A stretch of 64,000 nt of DNA from Clostridiaceae bacterium (GTDB taxonomy: Bacteria > Bacillota > Clostridia > Lachnospirales > Lachnospiraceae): NCBI GenBank assembly GCA_009911065.1, contig QXWR01000012.1, positions 1 to 64,000 of the forward strand, given 5' to 3'. The position numbers were made by a program, and so were the translations under genes. Position 1 is the first letter of the stretch. Every line of letters begins with the position of its first letter. The notes under the pieces are model-generated. The model was not told the origin of the DNA, made no database searches, and worked only from the letters and a program-made list of their open reading frames with translations. Shown one piece after another: positions 25,370 through 36,100 of the stretch.

Positions 25370-26644
25370 ATGAAAGTTTTGATTGTTGGCGGCGGAGGCA
25401 GAGAACATGCCATTGCATGGAAGCTGGCTCAAAGTCCCAAAGTAGAAAAGCTTTACTGTGCGCCGGGGAATGCAGGAATCGCTTCTGTGGCGGAATGTGT
25501 GAACATTGGTGTGATGGATTTTGACAAGCTGACTGCTTTTGCACAGGATAAAAAGATCGATCTGACTGTGGTGGCTCCAGATGATCCTCTGGCAGCCGGA
25601 GCAGTAGACGCCTTTGAGGCAGTGGGACTCCGGGCGTTTGGCCCTAGGAAGAATGCGGCGATTCTGGAAGGGTCAAAAGCATTTTCCAAGGACTTGATGA
25701 AAAAGTACAACATTCCCACAGCTTCCTATGAGACTTTTGATTCGGCAGAAGAAGCCCTTGCTTATTTGGAGACTGCAGATATGCCCATTGTTTTGAAAGC
25801 AGACGGGCTTGCTTTAGGAAAAGGCGTGCTGATCTGCAATACACGAAAAGAGGCAAAAGCAGGGGTTCAAACGCTTATGTTAGACAAACAGTTTGGCGCA
25901 GCCGGAAACCGGATTGTCGTTGAGGAGTTTATGACTGGAAGAGAAGTGTCCGTACTTTCCTTTGTAGATGGAAAAAATATTCAGGTTATGACTTCGGCTC
26001 AGGACCACAAGCGGGCAAAGGACGGGGATGAAGGTCTGAATACCGGCGGTATGGGAACCTTTTCCCCCAGTCCGTTTTACACAAAGGAAGTGGATGATTT
26101 TTGCAGAAAACACATTTATCAGCCAACCGTGGATGCCATGAGGGCAGAAGGAAGGGAATTTAAAGGGATTATTTTCTTTGGGTTGATGCTGACAGAGAAA
26201 GGGCCTAAGGTGTTAGAATATAATGCCCGGTTTGGAGACCCGGAGACCCAGGTGGTGCTGCCCCGGATGAAAAACGATCTGGCAGAAGTGTTCGAGGCGT
26301 GTATTGACGGTACGTTAGATCAGATGGAACTGGAGTTTGCAGACAATGCAGCTGTTTGTGTGGTGTTGGCTTCCCAGGGCTATCCGGAGCATTATGAAAA
26401 AGGATATGTCATTTCAGGTCTGGAGCGGTTTGAGGATCAGGATGGATATTATGTGTTTCATGCCGGGAGCCGTCTGGACGATCAGGGGAATGTGGTTACA
26501 AACGGCGGTCGGGTGTTGGGGGTGACGGCTTTGGGGGCTGATTTAAAGGAGGCCCGGACCAATGCTTATAAAGCAGTTCATTGGGTGGAATTTGAGAATA
26601 AGTATATGAGGCACGATATTGGGAAGGCCATTGACGAGGCGTAG
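25370..26644 (+). CDS. purD: Phosphoribosylamine-glycine ligase (GAR synthetase)
   Basis: ATP-grasp enzyme that joins glycine to phosphoribosylamine. Begins MKVLIVGGGGREHAIAWKLAQSP and shows VVAPDDPLAAGAVDAFEAVGLRAFGP, the ATP-grasp segment VLKADGLALGKGVLI, EEFMTGREVSVLSFVDG, GGMGTFSPSP and EYNARFGDPETQVVLPRM (metal ligands). The 424-residue length is typical. Last gene of the purine run; it lacks purF, purL, purC and purH nearby. A strong two-way terminator follows. Confidence 0.95.
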   Translation: MKVLIVGGGGREHAIAWKLAQSPKVEKLYCAPGNAGIASVAECVNIGVMDFDKLTAFAQDKKIDLTVVAPDDPLAAGAVDAFEAVGLRAFGPRKNAAILEGSKAFSKDLMKKYNIPTASYETFDSAEEALAYLETADMPIVLKADGLALGKGVLICNTRKEAKAGVQTLMLDKQFGAAGNRIVVEEFMTGREVSVLSFVDGKNIQVMTSAQDHKRAKDGDEGLNTGGMGTFSPSPFYTKEVDDFCRKHIYQPTVDAMRAEGREFKGIIFFGLMLTEKGPKVLEYNARFGDPETQVVLPRMKNDLAEVFEACIDGTLDQMELEFADNAAVCVVLASQGYPEHYEKGYVISGLERFEDQDGYYVFHAGSRLDDQGNVVTNGGRVLGVTALGADLKEARTNAYKAVHWVEFENKYMRHDIGKAIDEA

Positions 26645-26731
26645 ATCGTAGCGCTGACAGTCTTTTAAAAGGAAATGACTGTGTTGACACAATTAGTTTA
26701 TATGGTTCGATTCAGAATTTAAAACCGAATA

Positions 26732-26782
26732 AAACAAACATGGCACATCTGTGGGATTGAATGTGCCATGTTTGTTTTTATT
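26732..26782. terminator. Bidirectional terminator between purD and the chemoreceptor gene
   Basis: A perfect 17-base inverted repeat (26732-26748 with 26761-26777; AAACAAACATGGCACAT on the left arm) with a 12-base loop is flanked by A-rich sequence on the left and T-rich on the right. It can therefore end transcription of both converging genes. Confidence 0.9.
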
Positions 26783-26805
26783 TCTGCGTATGTACCAGAT
26801 TGGTA

Positions 26806-28617
26806 TTAATACTTTGAGCTGTTCTCAAAACCGCTGTAAGCGCTGTCTGTCTGGGGAAGCGGCGCAGTGAAACTGCTGCTGACTTCCGGTTCGGATTGGA
26901 CACCGGCAACACCGTGGCCGTTTTCTAAGTGGAACCGACTGATCAATTGTTTGAGTACATTAGCCTGACTGGACAGCTCTTCGCTGGCGGCTGCGGACTC
27001 TTGGGAGGTGGCGGAGTTGGTTTGTACCACGCTGGAGATCTGATCCACTGCAATGGCGATTTGGGAGATAGAGGCAGTCTGCTCCTCGGCTGCGCCGGCG
27101 ATAAGACCTACTGCATCCAGAACTTTTTGGGAGCTTCCCACCACGATCTGAAGAGCCTCGCTGGTTTCATGGGACAATTCAAGTCCCTCTTTGACTGCTC
27201 TTACCGTATCCTCGATTAAGGTAGTCGTGCTCTTCGATGCTTCTGCGGATTTGCTGGCCAGATTGCGCACCTCATCGGCTACTACTGCGAAACCTTTACC
27301 AGCGGCGCCAGCGCGGGCAGCCTCCACAGCAGCGTTTAATGCCAGAATATTGGTCTGGAACGCAATATCCTCAATGGTTTTGATCACCTTGCTGATCTCG
27401 TTGGAGTGTGTTTCGATCTTGTTCATGGCATGTAAAAGAGATTCCATATCGCTGAAGCAGACCCCGATCTGCTGGTGGGACTGTTCGTTTTCTTTCTTAG
27501 CAGTTCTGGCGTGGGAGGCGGTGGATTCTACCTGCTTGCTTACATCCTGGATGGTAGCGGCCAGCTCTTCCACAGAGGAAGCCTGCTGTGTAGCGCCCTG
27601 GGCCAGGGCCTGTGCTCCGCTGGACACCTGATCGCCGCCAGCATTGACCTGGTCTGCAGCAGACTCGATCTTGGCTAAAGTCTCACTCATGGAGTTTTTC
27701 ATGGCACGCATGGCAAGTAAGATGTTGGAGTAATCGCCTACATAGGATTCGGGATTTTTGCTTTTTACGGTAAAATTCCCTTGGGCCAGCTCGTTCATAC
27801 AGTAATTAATATCGCTGATGAGAGTTTTGACCGTCTCTGTCATATTCCGCATGTTGTCGGCCATGTCTCCCAATTCGTCCCGGGAGTGGTAGGTGATCGC
27901 CACATTCATATCGCCTTTACAGATTCGGGAGGCCACTTGATGCATCTCCTCCACAGGCCTGCGGATGCTGTCGCTCATGAAAAGAGCCAGGATAACGCTG
28001 ATTACAACTGCAGCTGCAATCAGGGCAATCACGATTGCATCTGCGATAGCGGCCAACCGTTCACTCTCTTTTACGCTATCCAAAGCGTTGGTTTCGGAGG
28101 TCTGACAGAGACTCGTCAAAATGTCGCGGCTGGAGTCCATATGGGGCTTGTAGTTGGACTTATATAATGCAAGGGATTCGTCGTCCTTCTGCTGTTTCGC
28201 TAAATCCAGGATCTGAGGCAGATAAGCGGATGCCTGGTTTAGCTTTTGTTCCACTTCGGACAGCTGCGAGGTTCCGTTTTGGGAGGAACCGGCGAGATTC
28301 TTCTCAATCTCTTTTAATTCATCAATCAGGGTGTACAAGTAGTCAAAATCGCTTAATGCATTGGAATAAGCAGTATCGGTGTACTCTACAATACTTGAGA
28401 GGATGTTGCCTCGGGCAGAGAATACGGTACGACGGGCGTCCATCGCTAATGATACAGTTTTAAACTGTAAGTTATAGAACTCCTGCAGCCTTTTGTTCGA
28501 CTGATTGAGCATAACCATAGAGGTAATACCGACAATGAGCAGCAGAAATACAATAATAAAATAGGATATGAGCATTCGGCTGCGGATTTTTAAGTTCTTA
28601 ATCATTTGATTCAACAT
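26806..28617 (-). CDS. Methyl-accepting chemotaxis protein (4HB-type sensor)
   Basis: A 603-residue transmembrane chemoreceptor. TM1 is at about 15-36 ([22 protein letters not shown]). The extracellular part (37-190) is all-helical, fitting a four-helix-bundle sensor. TM2 is at about 193-215 ([20 protein letters not shown]), followed by a HAMP domain and a long signalling coiled coil. The conserved hairpin tip is visible ([39 protein letters not shown]). There is no C-terminal CheR-binding pentapeptide; the tail is Ser/Pro-rich. Ligand unknown. GGAG lies 10 bases before the ATG. It stands alone; no che genes are in the window. Confidence 0.93.
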   Translation of the reverse strand: MLNQMIKNLKIRSRMLISYFIIVFLLLIVGITSMVMLNQSNKRLQEFYNLQFKTVSLAMDARRTVFSARGNILSSIVEYTDTAYSNALSDFDYLYTLIDELKEIEKNLAGSSQNGTSQLSEVEQKLNQASAYLPQILDLAKQQKDDESLALYKSNYKPHMDSSRDILTSLCQTSETNALDSVKESERLAAIADAIVIALIAAAVVISVILALFMSDSIRRPVEEMHQVASRICKGDMNVAITYHSRDELGDMADNMRNMTETVKTLISDINYCMNELAQGNFTVKSKNPESYVGDYSNILLAMRAMKNSMSETLAKIESAADQVNAGGDQVSSGAQALAQGATQQASSVEELAATIQDVSKQVESTASHARTAKKENEQSHQQIGVCFSDMESLLHAMNKIETHSNEISKVIKTIEDIAFQTNILALNAAVEAARAGAAGKGFAVVADEVRNLASKSAEASKSTTTLIEDTVRAVKEGLELSHETSEALQIVVGSSQKVLDAVGLIAGAAEEQTASISQIAIAVDQISSVVQTNSATSQESAAASEELSSQANVLKQLISRFHLENGHGVAGVQSEPEVSSSFTAPLPQTDSAYSGFENSSKY

Positions 28618-28760
28618 TCATAAACTCTCCTTTGTTCGATTTCACTTTCAAAAATAGCAGACGCATGTTTCAGGCTTCCCCACAGCAGCCTTTCTTTCGT
28701 AAGTATTATAGCTGTTCAGACATATTTTCCTATGCCTCCACCTCCCCTTAAAAATCTCCC

Positions 28761-28775
28761 TTGTACATTGTACAA
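28761..28775. promoter_or_regulatory. Perfect 15-base palindrome upstream of the chemoreceptor gene
   Basis: TTGTACA and TGTACAA surround a central T. It lies about 145 bases before the chemoreceptor start and could be an operator for a dimeric regulator; no cognate regulator can be named. Confidence 0.4.
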
Positions 28776-28861
28776 CAAAACTTCCCTTTTTGATAGCCTG
28801 TTTTTACTTTTTTGTATAAATTTTGAACCATTTAAAGTGTATTTATAATATTTCCTAATAG

Positions 28862-29011
28862 GTCGATGTATTATATGAAGGGAAATATTTTATAATCGAG
28901 TATGTGTGTTACAGGCCAACGAGCTTTGGAGAAGAGTTGGATTTTTGGTTTGAAGCAGAGTTCTTCATAGAGAATGGGCAAATAAAGGCGGTATTTGGTG
29001 TAAATATATAA
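28862..29011 (+). pseudogene. Remnant 3' end of an unrecognised gene
   Basis: Directly after an in-frame TAG, 49 codons stay open to a TAA at 29009-29011. They read like a structured protein end (YEGKYFIIEYVCYRP, then FGEELDFWFEAEFFIENGQI). There is no start codon with a ribosome site. A terminator-like hairpin follows at 29036-29084, as expected after a real gene. The pattern of aromatic and acidic strands resembles the C-terminal beta domain of some serine hydrolases, but this is weak. Chance is possible. Confidence 0.4.
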
Positions 29012-29135
29012 AAGATCAAATTCTGGTTTAAAGAATTAAAAGTGGCGTTTTCCCTGATTTTATAGGGATTTGTGCCACTTTTAAATTATGAGTGTCTAAA
29101 ATTTACATAAGTAAAAAGCATGAAAGGAACACATT

Positions 29136-29990
29136 ATGAAAAAAGGATTGTACAGATTGGAGGCATATTATAAGGAAGGAGCAACGGAAAGTGAAAAAGA
29201 GGTTTTAAGATTTTTGATTCATCAGACAAGGGAAGCGGTTGAGATGGATATTCATACAATGGCAAAACAATGTTTCTGCAGCCCTGCCACTATCGTAAGA
29301 ATTTGTAAGAAAAACGGCTTTTCTGGTTTTAAGGAATTAAAACAGGCTTTGCAAAATGACATTAATTTTTCCAAACAATTAATGCAGGTGAATCTGACCG
29401 CGCCTTCGGATGAAAAGATTCAAAATATTGTGGCAAGGGTTTTGAATACCAATATAATAGCGATTCAAAATACCTATAATCTGTTGGATTTTGATGAATT
29501 AGGCAGGATTGCAGCATTGTTGCTGTCTGGACGATATATCTATCTTTACGGCATCGGCGCAAGTTTTTTGGTTGCAAAAGATTTTCAGCAAAAATTTGAA
29601 AGGGTGAATAAAAGGACTTTTTTATATGAAGATATCCATTTGCAGCTTGTAAGTTCCACCAATCTGGAACCAGGGGATACTGCCATTATTGTATCTTATT
29701 CTGGTTTGACAAAAGAAATCATTGAGATTGCCAAGAATGTGAAAATGTGTGGGGGGAAAATTATCGCCATTACCAAATATGGGACGAATAAACTGTCTTC
29801 TATGAGTGATTACAATCTTTTTGTTCCGATGTTAGAAAAGCCTCTGCGGGTGGGGGCCAGTTCGAGCCGGGTGTCCCAGCTTTCGGTTGTAGATATTGTA
29901 TACAATATTTATATTTCTTTAGAAAAAGAGAGATCAATGGAAAAAATCGTATCTTCAAACAAGTTGTTGGGAAAAGAAGAAGATAGCTGA
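29136..29990 (+). CDS. RpiR-family transcriptional regulator (HTH + SIS), MurR-like
   Basis: A 284-residue regulator. Residues 1-80 carry the RpiR helix-turn-helix (SEKEVLRFLIHQTREAVEMDIHTMAKQCFCSPATIVRICKKNGFSGFKELKQAL). Residues ~110-250 form a SIS sugar-phosphate-binding domain (RYIYLYGIGASFLVAKDFQQKFERVNK, TAIIVSYSGLTKEIIEIAKN, GGKIIAITKYG). It lies upstream of murQ and a PTS transporter in the same direction, so it probably senses MurNAc-6-phosphate or a related sugar phosphate and controls that unit. AAAGGA precedes the ATG. Confidence 0.88.
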   Translation: MKKGLYRLEAYYKEGATESEKEVLRFLIHQTREAVEMDIHTMAKQCFCSPATIVRICKKNGFSGFKELKQALQNDINFSKQLMQVNLTAPSDEKIQNIVARVLNTNIIAIQNTYNLLDFDELGRIAALLLSGRYIYLYGIGASFLVAKDFQQKFERVNKRTFLYEDIHLQLVSSTNLEPGDTAIIVSYSGLTKEIIEIAKNVKMCGGKIIAITKYGTNKLSSMSDYNLFVPMLEKPLRVGASSSRVSQLSVVDIVYNIYISLEKERSMEKIVSSNKLLGKEEDS

Positions 29991-30030
29991 TATATATTTT
30001 TACACATATTCCTTTTCCGATTATGGATAT

Positions 30031-30135
30031 TTTATGAAATAAAGGAGCTATTTGGGGACAAAAGGTTCCATAATGGGAAATAAAGTTTCATAAATGTCCT
30101 TAGATATTGTAAACTATAAAACAAAAGTTTATAGT
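30031..30135. promoter_or_regulatory. Candidate RpiR/MurR operator region before murQ
   Basis: Several symmetric elements cluster here: TTTATGAAA (30031-30039) and its inverse TTTCATAAA (30086-30094), GAAA-N5-TTTC within 30077-30089, and ACTATAAA/TTTATAGT (30113-30120 and 30128-30135) just before the murQ ribosome site. Such TGAAA/TTTCA half-sites are typical of RpiR operators. Which one is used cannot be told. Confidence 0.45.
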
Positions 30136-30159
30136 ATCTCTAAAAGGAGGAAAACGAAT

Positions 30160-31065
30160 ATGGTAGATTTAAGCAAAATGTCAACGGAACAGGTAAACCC
30201 CAACACAACAGAGTTAAGCTCTATGACCATCCGGGAGGCCATTGAGGTTATTAACCGGGAAAATTACAGTGCAGTAGCCTGCATTGAGCCGCAGTATGAG
30301 ATGCTGGAGCGTGTGATCCAGATTACCAGCCAGGTGCTAAAACAGGGCGGCAGAATTATTTACATGGGAGCCGGGACCAGCGGAAGAATAGGGCTGTTGG
30401 ATGCAGTAGAGTGTCCGCCTACTTTTGGCGTGGATTACAATACAGTGGTGGGGCTGATTGCAGGCGGAGAGAATGCATTTGTCAAGGCGGTAGAGGGTGC
30501 GGAGGACTCTGAAGAATTTGCCACAGAGGATTTAAAGAAAATCGCTTTGAATGAAAAGGATGTGGTCATTGGTCTGGCTGCAAGCGGAAGGACTCCCTAT
30601 GTTATTGGCGGCCTTAAGTATGCAAAGAAAGTGGGAGCGAAATGCTGCGCGGTGGTATGCAATAAGGACAGCGAGATTGGGCGGATTTGTCCTTTGACCA
30701 TAGAGGCGGAACCAGGGCCGGAGGTGCTGACCGGTTCTACCCGGTTAAAAGCAGGAACCACCACAAAACTTATTTTAAATATGATCAGCACCATCAGCAT
30801 GATCTCCATTGGAAAGATATACAAAAATTACATGGTAGATGTAAAAATGTCCAATGAGAAACTTCTTGCCAGAGGAACGAACATTGTGTCAGCTGTCACA
30901 GGCTGTTCCAAGGAAGATGCAAAAGAAGCGCTGGCAAAATCCGACGGCGGAGTAAGAACAGCCATTGTTATGATTTTGCTGGGCTGTGGGAAAGAAGAAG
31001 CTGAGAATGCTTTAAAAACCGTAAACGGACAAATCCAGAATCTGGTAAAGGGGGAGCAAAAATGA
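30160..31065 (+). CDS. murQ: N-acetylmuramic acid 6-phosphate etherase
   Basis: Cuts the lactyl ether of MurNAc-6-phosphate, giving GlcNAc-6-phosphate and D-lactate, in peptidoglycan recycling. The 301 residues show the SIS-fold signature GRIIYMGAGTSGRIGLLDAVECPPTFG, then GLIAGGENAFVKAVEGAEDS, VVIGLAASGRTPYVIGGLKYA and the GSTRLKAGTTTKLILNMIST block. ATG 30160 follows AAAGGAGG by 6 bases. The stop overlaps the PTS gene start (ATGA), so both are one operon. Confidence 0.96.
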   Translation: MVDLSKMSTEQVNPNTTELSSMTIREAIEVINRENYSAVACIEPQYEMLERVIQITSQVLKQGGRIIYMGAGTSGRIGLLDAVECPPTFGVDYNTVVGLIAGGENAFVKAVEGAEDSEEFATEDLKKIALNEKDVVIGLAASGRTPYVIGGLKYAKKVGAKCCAVVCNKDSEIGRICPLTIEAEPGPEVLTGSTRLKAGTTTKLILNMISTISMISIGKIYKNYMVDVKMSNEKLLARGTNIVSAVTGCSKEDAKEALAKSDGGVRTAIVMILLGCGKEEAENALKTVNGQIQNLVKGEQK

Positions 31066-32972
31066 CCAATGACAAGCTTGCCAAAACCATTGCGGATTTG
31101 CTGGGCGGTAAGGAGAATGTTGTAAAAACAGCCCACTGTATGACAAGGCTGCGCGTTACGTGTAAGGACAAAAGCAAAGTACATGAAAATGAAATTAAAA
31201 AAACAGAGGGCGTTTTGGGATTTGTAGCAGAAGGAAATAATTATCAAATCGTTTTAGGTCCGGGAAAAGTGAAAAAGGTGACGGATATCTGTATTGAAGA
31301 ACTGGGATTTCCCCAAAATGCAGGCGACAGCAGCTGGGAGGCCAATAAGGAACAGATAAAAAACAGTCAGAAACAAAGCCGGGTCAAGGACTTTATGAAG
31401 CTGATTTCAGAGATTTTTGTTCCAATGATTCCTGCGATTATTGCAGCTGGATTATTTAACGGGTTTGGAAGCCTTTTAAGCCAGCTTTTGGGGGATGGCG
31501 TGGTATCTGGCAATGGTTTTGTGATGATGCAGTTGATTTTGGCTCTGCTTGGAAATGCCTTTCTGGGTTATTTTGCAATTTACACAGGGATTCGTGCAGC
31601 AGAAGTATTTGGAGCAACGCCGGCTTTTGGAGGTATGCTGGGCGGAATCAGCATTGGCGCAAATATTGTGGAAATCTCTAAAATGATCGGTCTTTATAAT
31701 GAGGAGGTTCCCTTAGAATCCATCTTGACCACAGGAAAGGGTGGGATTATAGGCGTTATTTTCGGAGTGTGGATATTGTCGGTGATTGAAAAAAATATCC
31801 GCAAACGGGTTCCAGATGTACTGGACTTGATTGTTACGCCTTTCACCTCTCTGCTGATTTCGGGTATTGCATTTATCTTCATTGTTATGCCGGCAGCTGG
31901 ATTTGTAAGCGACGGGATGGTTTCTATCCTGACCTTGATTATCAATTCGTCCAATTCGATTATCCGGATTGCCAGCGGATTCCTGCTTGCGGCTTTGTTC
32001 CTTCCCATGGTTCTTTTGGGACTCCACCACGGTTTGATTCCGATTTATGCCGTGCAGCTGGAACAAATGGGCGGTGTGTCCTTGTTTCCGGTGCTTGCTA
32101 TGGGCGGGGCCGGACAGGTAGGAGCGGCTATTGCCATTTACCTGATGGCAAAAAAGGTGGGAAACAGCCGGATCAAGGGAATTATCACAGGCGCCCTTCC
32201 AGCCGGATTCCTTGGAGTAGGAGAGCCTTTGATTTACGGCGTAACGCTGCCCATGGGAAAGCCTTTTATTACGGCCGGAATCGGAGCAGGTTTTGGGGGA
32301 GCTTATGTGATGCTTACCCAAGTGATGGCAAATGCATGGGGGCCAAGCGGACTTGTGGCAATTCCCTTGATGCAGGGAACATCCGGAATGCTGAATTACT
32401 TAATCGGACTGGTGATTGCCTATGGAGGAGGTTTTCTTGTCACAAGGATTTTTATTAAGGAGGAAGACGTATTAGAGAGGGAGGATTCCTCAAAGACCGA
32501 ACCAGCTGTTATAAAAACAGATTTGATTCTCTATGCGCCTGTAGACGGAGACTGCATTCCAGTAAGTGAAGTAAATGACAGGGTTTTTTCCAGCCGGATA
32601 ATGGGAGAGGGCGTTGCCTTCCGATTTGAGGGCAGTCAGGTGTGCGCTCCCTGCGACGGTAAAATCTGTATGATTGCAGAGACAAAACATGCTTTTGGCA
32701 TGGTAAATGAGGAGGGTGTGGAGGTTATTATCCATATCGGCCTGGATACGGTTTCTCTGAATGGAAAAGGATTTACCGTATTGGTAAAAGAAAATCAGAT
32801 GGTTAAAAGAGGAACGCCAGTTATAGAACTGGATCAGGAGTTTTTGAAAAGCAAAGGCATCGATCTTACCACACCAATGATTGTGACCAATGGCACAGAC
32901 ATGGAAATAGAAATATTTACAGGAAAAGGTATGGAAAAAGGAACTACAGCGGCTATTTGCTGCAGGAATTAG
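31062..32972 (+). CDS. PTS transporter, EIIBCA fusion, probably for MurNAc or a related amino sugar/glucoside
   Basis: A 636-residue membrane permease that imports and phosphorylates a sugar. EIIB is N-terminal (LAKTIADLLGGKENVVKTAHCMTRLRVTCKD, phosphocysteine 26). EIIC spans residues ~105-460 (PMIPAIIAAGLFNGFGSLLSQLL..., LGLHHGLIPIYAVQLEQMG, GAGQVGAAIAIYLMAKK, GVGEPLIYGVTLPMGKP). A glucose-type EIIA is at the end (GDCIPVSEVND, APCDGKICMIAETKHAFGM, VEVIIHIGLDTVSLNGKGF, phosphohistidine about 558). MurP of enteric bacteria lacks EIIA; the fused EIIA here is a Gram-positive arrangement. Coupling to murQ supports MurNAc as substrate (inference). Confidence 0.9.
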   Translation: MTNDKLAKTIADLLGGKENVVKTAHCMTRLRVTCKDKSKVHENEIKKTEGVLGFVAEGNNYQIVLGPGKVKKVTDICIEELGFPQNAGDSSWEANKEQIKNSQKQSRVKDFMKLISEIFVPMIPAIIAAGLFNGFGSLLSQLLGDGVVSGNGFVMMQLILALLGNAFLGYFAIYTGIRAAEVFGATPAFGGMLGGISIGANIVEISKMIGLYNEEVPLESILTTGKGGIIGVIFGVWILSVIEKNIRKRVPDVLDLIVTPFTSLLISGIAFIFIVMPAAGFVSDGMVSILTLIINSSNSIIRIASGFLLAALFLPMVLLGLHHGLIPIYAVQLEQMGGVSLFPVLAMGGAGQVGAAIAIYLMAKKVGNSRIKGIITGALPAGFLGVGEPLIYGVTLPMGKPFITAGIGAGFGGAYVMLTQVMANAWGPSGLVAIPLMQGTSGMLNYLIGLVIAYGGGFLVTRIFIKEEDVLEREDSSKTEPAVIKTDLILYAPVDGDCIPVSEVNDRVFSSRIMGEGVAFRFEGSQVCAPCDGKICMIAETKHAFGMVNEEGVEVIIHIGLDTVSLNGKGFTVLVKENQMVKRGTPVIELDQEFLKSKGIDLTTPMIVTNGTDMEIEIFTGKGMEKGTTAAICCRN

Positions 32973-33087
32973 ATAAATATCTTTTTGACAGAGGTGTTTT
33001 GCGCCCAGGGGAGAGATTTTATAGAGCGGTAAAGCAGATAGACAGAAATAGACAGAAGCAGCCGGGGAGATTGAAATATAGGAACGA

Positions 33088-33133
33088 AAAAGAGCTGCAC
33101 GCTAAGCAATGAGCGTGCAGCTCTTTTCTTTTC
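33088..33133. terminator. Bidirectional terminator between the PTS gene and the surface protein gene
   Basis: AAAAGAGCTGCACGCT (33088-33103) pairs perfectly with AGCGTGCAGCTCTTTT (33112-33127) around an 8-base loop, followed by CTTTTC. It can serve both converging transcripts. Confidence 0.9.
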
Positions 33134-33187
33134 TGTCTTTTTGCTCTGCAGGCAATTACTGCTTGCAAAAATTACTGTATGCAGAAA

Positions 33188-36100
33188 TTACTGTGCAGAA
33201 TTTCCAGTGGTCTTTTGCGCAAAATTCATCATAATCTGTGCGGCCTGAGCGCGGTTCAGCTGACTTTGAGCATTGAAAGTTCCATTTTCAAAACCGCTGA
33301 CAATGCCATTTTTCACGGCCCAGTCCATAGCTTTTTGCGTGTCGTTTAACTGGCTGACAGCTGCCTGATCCGAGGGCGTATTTATTACTGCAGGTGAACC
33401 CTGATACTTCCAAAGCATAGTGGCCAATTGTTCGCAAGTAATATTGCTGTCTGGATTGGAACTGTCTGCAATACCGCGTACCCCAGCCCATTCCATACTC
33501 TTATCATACCATGTTGCGCCGCCTTCCGTCTGGGTTCCGTCATAACGGGCCAGAGCCGTTGCCATCATACCATAGGTCATGGGGGCGTCAGGAGTAAAAG
33601 TTGTTTCTGTTGTGTTGTAGAACAATTCTCTGGCAGAGACAAAGGACACAGCATTCTCAAACCAGGAGCCTGTGGGAACATCCAAAAAGCTCTTACTGTT
33701 ATCTACGATTTTGATGGTAGCTCCATCGGGCAGAGCCGCCACAATACCATCGGTTGTTGGAACCGAAGATCGGATGATGCTTGTGGAGCCGTCTTCGTTG
33801 ACAATAACTGCCACAGTGCCTGCAGTAGGTGAAACCGTAGGAATCGCCACTTTTACCAACTCATCTTTTTGGGTATAAACCGTAATGGTCTGAGCCGTTT
33901 GAATATCTTTGGATGTCTCAACTGCTGTAATTGGAAGAGTAACCGCTTTGTTGTTCTTTTGGGCAGTATCAATAGCCAAATTGGATAATTGAGTGGCTAT
34001 CTCTACCGCGCCGGCAACATTATTTGTGATGGTAACAATCGTTCCGTCCTTCTGTGTGTTGGTAGTGACACTGGAACCGTCTGATTTCCAGTCAACAAAA
34101 GTGGAGACGGTAGGGTTGTCGGTTCCATTCGAATCATCCGAGTTATTATTGGAAGAATTATTGTTTGAAGGATGATTATTTTCGTTGCTAGAGCTGTTAT
34201 TGCTTCCATTACTGCCGCCGGAGTTGTTATTGCCGCCATTACTGCCGCCGGGGTTGTTGTTGCCGCCATTACTGCCGCCGGGGTTGTTGTTGCCGCCATT
34301 ACTGCCGCCGGGGTTGTTATTGCCGCCATTACTGCCGCCGGGATTGTTGTTGTCGCCATTGCCGTCGTCGGGGTTGTTGTTGTCGCCATTGCCGTCGTCG
34401 GGGTTGTTGTTGTCGCCATTGCCGTCGTCGGGGTTGTTGTTGTCGCCATTGCCGTCGTCGGGGTTGTTGTTGTCGCCATTGCCGTCGTCGGGGTTGTTGT
34501 TGTCGCCATTGCCGTCGTCGGGATTGTTCGTGTCGTCATTACCATCGTCCGGATTCGTATTGTCAGTAGACATCGTCTCGCCGCAGTTATCACATTTTCC
34601 ATCATGGTTTGCATCGACATGGTTGATGCAGGAATCAAAATCGCCTGGATCGTCAGGGTCTTCGGCAAATGGATCATCAAAGGTAACATCAAATACTACA
34701 GTTGTCTTCGTTGATTGCAGAGAGCCTTTTAATTGTGGAGATGCGATGCTGTTCCACTGGGTCTCACTGCCGCCAAAAGAGATGGTACTTAAACTGATAC
34801 ATGAGGTAAACGCGTTGTCGCTAATACTCTGAACGGTTGCCGGAATATACAGTGAAGGAAGTCTGTGACAGGAAGAAAACATACTGTCACCAATAGAGTC
34901 TGTTGTCAGAGGCAGCGTTACACTCATAAGCTTTGAACACTGCATGAACAAAGAATCTCCCAGCGCTACCTTGCTGCTTTTGCTTCCAGACTTAAATCTC
35001 ACACTGACCATTTCGGTACAACTTGTAAATGCTGATGTTCCCACCGATTCAATCGTTGTCGGGAAGTCAATATAGGCCAAAGACGTACAAGCCCGGAAAG
35101 CCTGGTCTTCAATGAATTTCACTCCTTCTGCAACTGTTGCGGAAGTCAGATTTGCACAATTACGGAAAGCGCTGTTTCCAATCGTCTCGACACTGCCGGG
35201 AATGGTTACTGCCAACAGTGAGGAGCCATTGAATGCGTGCTGGCCGATGGATGTTACGCTGTCGGGGATATACACACTGAGAGCGGTACTATTATAAAAA
35301 GCGAAATCACCTATACTGGTGACACCGTCCTCAATAAGGATCGTGCTGACGTTAATATCACTTGAACTCCATGGCAGACTATCGTCTTGTGAATAATCTG
35401 GAATCGCTCCATTGCCAGAGATGGTCAGCACACCTCCCTGGGTCAGAGACCAGTCCAGACTGCTGCTTACCGCTCCGCTTTCTACAGTTTGGTCTTCTCC
35501 AAGCTCATCGGATGGAACATAGCCTTTTGGATAGCGTGTAATAATAAAGTCTGCGTTTTTTACTTCTGCTGCGCTCATGGAACGTCCCCAGTGGACGCTT
35601 TTATTATAGTTAGCTTCCGCTACGATCACGCCTCCCGCGCTTTTTTTAAGGACGATTACACTGTGGCTGTTACCATTTATCCGCAGAATATCACCTATTT
35701 TTACATCCTCAAAGGTAAATTGGCCATTGGGAATTGGTCTTGCAGGCAGATTGCCAAAGGCCGCATCGCTTAGGATAAAAGCAAAAGCCATACAGCCAAC
35801 AGCGCTTTTTGCTCCATAAATGGCGCCGCCTTTCCAGGTGTAAGCGCTGGCTATGCTGCCTTCTCCTGTTCCATAAGGATAAAAATTTGTCCAGGTCATG
35901 CGCTCCGGATACTCATCCATTAAGGCGATCATGGTATCGTAAGCCTCTTGATAGGTCGGGACATCCCCTGCTGCAGCTACTGCAATGCCATCCATGGCAT
36001 CGTATCCGCAGTCAGGACATACGCCATAGTCATTGTAGGTATGCTCTGCATAACCATTTTTCTCGGTGTGGTCAATTACTGGGCAGTTTTCCAGTTCACA

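Larger units (their letters stand above)
28618..29135. other. Intergenic region between chemoreceptor and RpiR regulator: promoter, palindrome, gene remnant and hairpin
   Basis: This 518-base gap holds several things. A perfect palindrome is at 28761-28775. A possible + strand promoter (TTGAAC 28823-28828, 15-base spacer, TATAAT 28844-28849) follows. A 49-codon open stretch that looks like the 3' end of a lost gene is at 28862-29011. A terminator-like stem pairs TTAAAAGTGGC (29036-29046) with GCCACTTTTAA (29074-29084), with CCCT/AGGG inside. The RpiR gene starts about 50 bases after this stem. Confidence 0.6.

Noticed and set aside
34201-34560. Twelve 30-base repeats that could suggest a CRISPR array
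   Set aside because: Units are contiguous with no spacers, stay in frame and encode decapeptide repeats of the surface protein; no cas genes nearby.
34172-34832. Long plus-strand open frames over the repeat region of the surface gene
   Set aside because: They are produced by repetitive codons on the opposite strand; products are simple Val/Ile or Leu/Pro repeats with no ribosome site. The same holds for 36159-37067.
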